DNA of 64,000 nt from Leekyejoonella antrihumi. Its GTDB lineage: Bacteria; Actinomycetota; Actinomycetes; Actinomycetales; Dermatophilaceae. Positions 59,039 through 64,000 of this stretch are shown here, piece after piece. The notes beneath the pieces are model-generated. The model did not search any database. It was not told where the DNA came from and was given only the letters and a program-made list of their open reading frames with translations. The translations under genes were made by a program, and so were the position numbers. The number at the start of each line of letters is the position of its first letter. Positions within the stretch are counted from its first letter, which is position 1. The stretch lies in assembly GCF_007845645.1 (NCBI RefSeq), contig NZ_VCQV01000008.1, positions 62,001 through 126,000 on the forward strand, written 5' to 3'.

Positions 59039-60643
59039 ATGCCATCACTCACCGGCGGAGCCACACTCGTCGCCGCGCTCGAAGCTCACGGCGTGCACAC
59101 CGTCTTCGGGATACCCGGCACGCACAACCTGTCCGTGTTCTCCGCGCTCGCGGCCTCGCCGATCCACCTGGTGCTCACCCGGCACGAACAGGGCGCGGGC
59201 TACGCCGCCGACGGATACGCCCGGGTCTCCGGCCAACCGGGCGTCTGCCTCACCACCACCGGCCCGGCCATCCTCAATGCCCTGGCGGCCGCAGCACAGG
59301 CGTGGTCTGACTCGGTGCCGGTGCTGTTCATCTCCCCGGGCATGCCGCTCACCCACCCCGGACGCGGCAACGGCTACCTGCACGAGGTCAAGGACCAGCA
59401 CGCGGCCCTCGACGCGGTGGTTGCGTACAGTCATCGCGTCACCAGCGTCGAGGAGATCCCGGCGGCGGTCGCCTACGCCTTCGCCGCGATGCGCACCGGG
59501 CGACCGCGACCGGTGCATCTCGAAGTTCCGCTCGACCTGCTGGAGGCCACGGCGGCGGTGCGTCATGTGACCCCCGTTGAGCCCGCCGCCTCCGCAGCAC
59601 GCGACGACGCCGTGGAGGCTGCCACTGACCGCCTGCGATCGGCGCGCCGTCCGGTGATGATCGTCGGCGGTGGCGCCCGAACTGCCGTCCAGCAGATCCG
59701 GGGGGTTGCCGAGCGGCTGAATGCACCGGTCCTCACGACGGCCAATGGCAAAGGCACGCTCGACGAAAGTCATGCGCTGTGTGTCGGCGCCGGCCTGCAT
59801 CACCCGTCGGCTCGCGCCCTGCTCGACGACGCTGACACGGTGCTGGCAATTGGGACCGAGCTTGCACCATCGGACCTGTGGAATGGACCGATCCACCTGG
59901 ACGACAGGCTTATTCGCATCGATGTCGACTGCACCTCGATGATCACGAATGCCGATCCGGCAGTCCGTCTCGTCGGGGATGCCCCGATCGTGCTCGGCCA
60001 GCTGCTGCACGCTCTCGGCGGGCGCGAAGGTGCCGCCGGTGACTCCCTCGTGCGAGCGGAGGCGGCACGGCAGGGACTCGCCGCCGATGCTGCCGCCGAG
60101 GGTGCGCCGTGGGAGGCACTGGTCGATGCGCTGTCACCGGTCGTCGACGAAGGCACCGTGGTCGCGGGTGACAGCACCATGGCCTGCTACTACGGGGCAC
60201 TGACCGGCGTACGCGTCCACCGGCCGGCGGGCTTCCTCTACCCGACGGGCGGAGGGACGCTCGGCTATGGCCTACCGGCGGCGATCGGAGCGTCACTGGC
60301 GCCGAAGCGGCCGCGGGTCATCGCGCTGCTCGGCGACGGCGGCGCGATGTTCACGTTGCCCGAGCTGGCCACCGCCGCCGCACTCGGACTCTCGCTGCCC
60401 GTCGTGGTGGTGGACAACGGCGGATACGGCGAGATCCGCAATGAGATGGCCGACCGCCACGACCCGGTCCACTCAGTTCGACTGGGCGGCATCGACTTCC
60501 CGGCGGCGGCGCGTGCCATGGGATGCCGGGGTCGCTCACTCGAATCGCCCACCGAGCTCACCGCGGCCGTCCAGGAAGCATTCACCGCGGACCGCCCGAC
60601 GCTGCTACATCTGCGAGAAGACAGCCGCGCAACACAGGGTTGA
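59039..60643 (+). CDS. Thiamine-diphosphate-dependent enzyme (acetolactate synthase/oxo-acid decarboxylase type)
   Basis: A 534-residue three-domain TPP enzyme. The PYR domain (VFGIPGTHNLSVFSALAAS; RHEQGAGYAADGYARVSGQP with the activating Glu) is followed by a central domain and the PP domain, whose GDGGAMFTLPELATAAALGL with VDNGGYGEI is the GDG-N TPP/Mg2+ site. GRGNGYLHEVKDQHAALDAV resembles decarboxylases such as AruI more than biosynthetic IlvB; no small subunit is nearby. Probable decarboxylation of a 2-oxo acid. ATG 59039 has a TGGAGGA site, 37 bp after the acyl-CoA dehydrogenase. Confidence 0.9.
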   Translation: MPSLTGGATLVAALEAHGVHTVFGIPGTHNLSVFSALAASPIHLVLTRHEQGAGYAADGYARVSGQPGVCLTTTGPAILNALAAAAQAWSDSVPVLFISPGMPLTHPGRGNGYLHEVKDQHAALDAVVAYSHRVTSVEEIPAAVAYAFAAMRTGRPRPVHLEVPLDLLEATAAVRHVTPVEPAASAARDDAVEAATDRLRSARRPVMIVGGGARTAVQQIRGVAERLNAPVLTTANGKGTLDESHALCVGAGLHHPSARALLDDADTVLAIGTELAPSDLWNGPIHLDDRLIRIDVDCTSMITNADPAVRLVGDAPIVLGQLLHALGGREGAAGDSLVRAEAARQGLAADAAAEGAPWEALVDALSPVVDEGTVVAGDSTMACYYGALTGVRVHRPAGFLYPTGGGTLGYGLPAAIGASLAPKRPRVIALLGDGGAMFTLPELATAAALGLSLPVVVVDNGGYGEIRNEMADRHDPVHSVRLGGIDFPAAARAMGCRGRSLESPTELTAAVQEAFTADRPTLLHLREDSRATQG

Positions 60644-60832
60644 ATTTCCGCGACGGACGGAGCAGACGTCTCAACGCCCGCAGATCACCGTCGGCATAAC
60701 GGTTTGTCGGTCAATACCGCCGAACTCAACACGCGTGCGACTCGTGGCCAATATCCTTGACTCCACCCACGAACCAAGCCACTGTTCTCCCAAGCCGCTT
60801 GGCTTTTCCGCTGCCGGAAGGAATTCCACGTC

Positions 60833-61729
60833 ATGGCATTCAAACGTACCCTCAGCATCGCCAGTGCGGTCGCAGTTGCTGCCTCGCTCGCCGCATGCAG
60901 TTCGGGTTCAAGCCCCAGTTCCAGCTCCGGCTCCGCGTCTTCGGGTGGGTCCGGCGCCGGTCACTACGGCAACTGCAAGGTCACCAGCAAGGCCAACTCC
61001 ATCAAGATCAAGCCGGCCTCCTCCGGCACGCTGACGGTGGAGACGACGCTGCCTGCGCCAGGGTGGTGGAACGGCACCACCGCGAGCTCCATCAACAGCG
61101 GATACGAGTACTGCATGGCCGCCAACCTGGCCAACATGGCCGGACTGAAGTCGGTGACGGTCAAGAACGTGTCGTTCGCCCAACTGGTCGCCGGTCACAC
61201 CAATACTTTCGACATCGCCCTGGCGGAGATCTCCATCACCGCGGAGCGCGCCAAGGTGGTGGACTTCTCGACGCCCTACTTCGACTCCAACATCGGGGTG
61301 CTGACCAAGAAGGGCGCCGGGGTCACCGCCGCCAACATCAAGACCAAGAGCTGCGCGGCCTACGCAGGCACCACGTCCCAGCCGTTCATCCAGGACAAGC
61401 TCAAGTGCAAGTCGACGAAAATCTACCCGAACTCGCAGACCCTCTACCAGGGCGTGCTGTCCGGACAGGTGGACGCCGCATTCCTGGACACGGCAATTGT
61501 GCTGGCCGAGGCGAAGAACACCGGCGGGAGGCTCGAGGTGGCCGGCCAGTACAAGACCGGGGAGCACTACGGCGCGATCTACCCGAAGGGCTCCGCCAAC
61601 GAGAAGGCACTCGACCAGGGAATCAAGACCCTCTCCAGCGACGGCACCCTGAACACCCTGTCGAAGACCTACCTCGGCCCGGCATTTGGTGGCGACCCCT
61701 CGGCGGTCCCGGTCTGGCAGCTGCAGTGA
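60833..61729 (+). CDS. Polar amino-acid ABC transporter substrate-binding lipoprotein
   Basis: 298 residues. A lipoprotein signal peptide (SIASAVAVAASLAACSSG, lipid Cys ~22) and Ser/Gly linker precede a family 3 solute-binding fold (~55-298): FDIALAEISITAERAKVVDF STPYFDSNIGVLTKKG and VLSGQVDAAFLDTAIVLAEA are its ligand-binding blocks. Captures an amino acid or amine outside the cell. A GGAAGG site precedes ATG 60833. The 190-bp gap upstream probably holds its own promoter. First of a complete three-gene importer. Confidence 0.93.
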   Translation: MAFKRTLSIASAVAVAASLAACSSGSSPSSSSGSASSGGSGAGHYGNCKVTSKANSIKIKPASSGTLTVETTLPAPGWWNGTTASSINSGYEYCMAANLANMAGLKSVTVKNVSFAQLVAGHTNTFDIALAEISITAERAKVVDFSTPYFDSNIGVLTKKGAGVTAANIKTKSCAAYAGTTSQPFIQDKLKCKSTKIYPNSQTLYQGVLSGQVDAAFLDTAIVLAEAKNTGGRLEVAGQYKTGEHYGAIYPKGSANEKALDQGIKTLSSDGTLNTLSKTYLGPAFGGDPSAVPVWQLQ

Positions 61730-61763
61730 GCCCCAGGCGCCCCGCACGAAGTAGGGGCCCACG

Positions 61764-62867
61764 ATGAGCTCCTCGAGCCTGATCAGAAGCGACGTTCAGC
61801 CCAGCCCCGCACCGAGCCCGCCGCAGCCCGTCCTGCCCTTGACGGTGGCCGCCGTGGTGGCGTCCGTCATCGGCATAGCACTGATGGTCCTGGCTGCAGT
61901 GGAGCTGCGGAACTTCAACCACCACGGTGTTGTCTCGACAATCATCGGGGTCGTGCTGGTGCTGCTCACCCTCTACCCACTCTGGCCGACGTTGCGCTCG
62001 ATTGGAGCCGGGCGGGAGCGAGCTCGGCTGCTCCAAGACGGAAAGCTGGTGGCCGCCCGGCGGTCTGCTGCCCGTGGCCGTGAGGATGCACAGATCGGCA
62101 TGGGCTATGCGGTCGCGTCTGTGGTCGTCGCTCTCCTCCTGCTGATGGTGCTGGCCAACTCCGCTCACGGCAACGGGATCGCCCACACGTTCTTCAGCTC
62201 GAGCGCCTGGCGTCAGTCGTTCAGCCAGATGCTCCCGGCCTTCTGGATCAATATCTGGGTGGCCTTGATCGCGCAGGTGCTCGTGCTGATCTTCGGGCTG
62301 CTGCTGGCGGTCATGCGGATGCTTCCCGGCCGGGCCGGTGCACCACTACGCAGGATCGCGATCGTCTACTGCGACGTCTTCCGGGCCGTGCCCGCGATCG
62401 TCGTGATCTATCTGATCGTCTTCGGCGTGCCGCTTGCGGCGCCGGGCCTGACCAAGATCTCCCCGACCTTGCTCGGCGTTCTGGCACTGACCCTGACCTA
62501 CTCCGCCTATGTCGCCGAGGTCTACCGCGCCGGACTGCAGTCGATCCACCCGAGCCAAACCGCAGCGGCACGATCCCTTGGTCTGAGCTACTTCCAGACG
62601 CTACGAACGGTCCTCGTGCCACAGGCCGTCCGGCGGGTCATCCCGCCGTTGCTCAATGACTTCATCAGCCTGCAGAAGGACACGGCGTTGCTGTCGATCG
62701 CCGCCATCGGCGAGGCGCTTCTCACAGCGACCATCTGGCAGGCCAAGCTGTTCAACCTGTCACCCGTGACCTTGGCCGCATTCTTCTTCATCATCATCAC
62801 CATCCCGCAGGCCCGCTTCGTCGACTACCTGATCAACCGGGATGCGTCGAAACGGGCGGGAGGCTAG
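61764..62867 (+). CDS. Amino-acid ABC transporter permease (HisM type)
   Basis: 367 residues, longer than the usual ~220-300. An N-terminal extension (~1-140) with three spans (VLPLTVAAVVASVIGIALMV, VVSTIIGVVLVLLTLYPLWP, MGYAVASVVVALLLLMVLAN) and a charged linker (GRERARLLQDGKLVAARRSA) precedes the permease domain. The latter holds the inner-membrane signature AARSLGLSYFQTLRTVLVPQ AVRRVIPPLLN, the ATPase contact loop. Same strand as the binding protein, 34 bp apart. Confidence 0.92.
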   Translation: MSSSSLIRSDVQPSPAPSPPQPVLPLTVAAVVASVIGIALMVLAAVELRNFNHHGVVSTIIGVVLVLLTLYPLWPTLRSIGAGRERARLLQDGKLVAARRSAARGREDAQIGMGYAVASVVVALLLLMVLANSAHGNGIAHTFFSSSAWRQSFSQMLPAFWINIWVALIAQVLVLIFGLLLAVMRMLPGRAGAPLRRIAIVYCDVFRAVPAIVVIYLIVFGVPLAAPGLTKISPTLLGVLALTLTYSAYVAEVYRAGLQSIHPSQTAAARSLGLSYFQTLRTVLVPQAVRRVIPPLLNDFISLQKDTALLSIAAIGEALLTATIWQAKLFNLSPVTLAAFFFIIITIPQARFVDYLINRDASKRAGG

Positions 62868-62871
62868 AGCA

Positions 62872-63615
62872 ATGTCATTCCTGGAAATCAGCGACGTACA
62901 CAAGTCGTTCGGTCACAACGAAGTGCTGAAGGGCGTCTCCCTCACCGTGGAACGTCACGAGGTGGTCTGCCTCATCGGCGCGTCGGGCTCAGGCAAATCC
63001 ACCCTGCTGCGCTGTGTCAACCAGCTCGAACAGGTCAATTCCGGTGAGATCCACATCGATGGCGACACGGTCACCGGAGCCGGCGTCGATCTCAACAGGC
63101 TCCGACGCGACGTCGGCATCGTATTCCAGTCCTACAACCTGTTCCCGCACATGTCAGTAATGGACAACGTCACGCTGGCCCCGATCAGGGTGGGCGGCGT
63201 GAGCAAGAGGGAGGCGCAGGAAAAGGCGATGGTCCTGCTGGAGTCGGTGGGGATGGGGATCAAAGCCAAGGCCTTCCCCGACAGCCTCTCCGGCGGGCAG
63301 CAGCAGCGGGTCGCGATCGTGCGAGCACTCGCCATGGAACCGCGGGTGATGCTCCTCGACGAGATCACTGCCGCTCTCGACCCCGAGCTCGTCGGCGATG
63401 TCCTGGAGATCGTGCGCGAGCTCGCGCACGAAGGACTCACCATGATGCTCGCCACCCACGAGATGGGCTTTGCGAAGGAAGTGTCCAGTCAGGTCTGCTT
63501 CCTGGACCAGGGCGCCATCTGCGAGCACGGCTCTGCACAGCAGATCTTCGAGGAGCCGCGCGAAGAGCGCACCCAGCAGTTCCTCAGCCGAGTGGTCAAA
63601 TCAGGTCGTCTGTAA
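62872..63615 (+). CDS. Amino-acid ABC transporter ATP-binding protein (GlnQ type)
   Basis: A 247-residue ATPase. Walker A GASGSGKST, Q-loop VFQSYNLFPHMSVMDNVTLA, signature LSGGQQQRVAIVRALAMEP, Walker B VMLLDEITAALDPELVGDVL (Ile where Pro is usual) and switch LATHEMGFAKEV are all present. The sequence is typical of polar amino-acid importers. It lies 4 bp after the permease gene and completes the transporter. Confidence 0.94.
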   Translation: MSFLEISDVHKSFGHNEVLKGVSLTVERHEVVCLIGASGSGKSTLLRCVNQLEQVNSGEIHIDGDTVTGAGVDLNRLRRDVGIVFQSYNLFPHMSVMDNVTLAPIRVGGVSKREAQEKAMVLLESVGMGIKAKAFPDSLSGGQQQRVAIVRALAMEPRVMLLDEITAALDPELVGDVLEIVRELAHEGLTMMLATHEMGFAKEVSSQVCFLDQGAICEHGSAQQIFEEPREERTQQFLSRVVKSGRL

Positions 63616-63663
63616 CCGGCACGTCGGGTGGTCGCCTCTAACCGGCGCCCCTGCAGTCCGTGA

Positions 63664-64000
63664 TCAGTCGGCCCGCAGCACCGAGAGGTCGCCCTCGGCA
63701 TAGCGCTGCCGCAACCGCTTCTTGTCGAACTTGCCGACGCTGGTCTTCGGCACCTCGTCGATGAAGGCCCACTGCTCGGGGATCTGCCAGCGGGCGACCT
63801 TGTCTGCCAAAAACTCCCGCAGGTCTCCGGCAGTGGGCGACGCTCCCGCGCGCAGGACGACCGTTGCCAGTGGCCGCTCGTCCCACTTCGGATCGGGTAT
63901 GCCGACGACCGACGCCTCGAGCACGTCGGGGTGGCCCATGATGGCATTCTCCAGATCGACCGAGCTGATCCACTCGCCGCCGGACTTGATCACGTCTTTT
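63664..64000 (-). CDS. AMP-forming acyl-CoA synthetase, C-terminal part (5' end outside the window)
   Basis: About 112 C-terminal residues of an ANL-superfamily ligase. [20 protein letters not shown] is the hinge and A8 motif; [20 protein letters not shown] and [20 protein letters not shown] follow, the lysine of SVGKFDK being the adenylation-active residue. It activates a fatty or other carboxylic acid to acyl-CoA through an acyl-AMP. The frame is open to the window end. Opposite strand to the transporter, so not in that operon. Confidence 0.92.
   Translation of the reverse strand, partial: KDVIKSGGEWISSVDLENAIMGHPDVLEASVVGIPDPKWDERPLATVVLRAGASPTAGDLREFLADKVARWQIPEQWAFIDEVPKTSVGKFDKKRLRQRYAEGDLSVLRAD

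Noticed and set aside
60644-60832. Riboswitch in the 190-bp leader before the amino-acid transporter
   Set aside because: Only a small AAGCC/GGCTT hairpin is visible; no known aptamer core could be recognised.

Overview
This is chromosomal DNA from a high-GC actinobacterium. Gene content points to Micrococcales or a relative: a cytochrome bcc-aa3 branch with diheme QcrC and small CtaF, heterodimeric lycopene cyclase, a PASTA kinase, a DinB/MDMPI-type mycothiol enzyme remnant, and many mRNAs that appear leaderless. The species cannot be named from the sequence alone.

From about 1.4 to 44.4 kb the gene order follows, from memory, the Mycobacterium tuberculosis Rv2175c-Rv2205c block. The shared genes are the Rv2175c-like DNA-binding protein, PknL, AroG, a PlsC acyltransferase, the ArsA-like/SRPBCC operon, the DEDDh-UvrC nuclease, TrpD, CtaE-QcrC-QcrA-QcrB, CtaF/CtaD/CtaC, AdoK, ErpA and glycerate kinase. 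Three blocks of accessory DNA interrupt this core. Block 1 (1.8-11.9 kb) holds two toxin-antitoxin modules, at least five decayed genes, pyrE, a haloalkane dehalogenase and a LysM-transglycosylase; it separates the Rv2175c homologue from its kinase gene. Block 2 (20.6-23.7 kb) holds an ArsR/MFS pair in which both genes look internally deleted, plus two protease-like genes. Block 3 (36.9-41.6 kb) holds a broken AAA regulator, a glycine-rich secreted protein, a collagen-like protein and Aat.

From 44.4 to 64 kb the content is more variable. It includes an M50 peptidase, a choline-sulfatase-like enzyme, and a DrrAB-type ABC exporter with its own MerR regulator. A nucleoside hydrolase/GST/M20 peptidase group and a GLFV dehydrogenase follow. 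The last part is a TetR-controlled catabolic cluster with an NDP-forming acyl-CoA synthetase, acyl-CoA dehydrogenase, TPP enzyme and polar amino-acid ABC transporter. The window ends inside an AMP-forming acyl-CoA ligase.

Two themes recur. First, at least 15 genes carry a TANNNT hexamer ending 6 or 7 nt before the start codon, with no leader; this fixes many start sites. Second, several regulatory sites are unusually clear: a 22-bp perfect palindrome beside the TetR gene, a long-spacer MerR promoter, palindromes in front of both toxin-antitoxin operons, and three 21-bp tandem units carrying a dyad upstream of erpA. I found no rRNA, tRNA, CRISPR array or complete insertion sequence.
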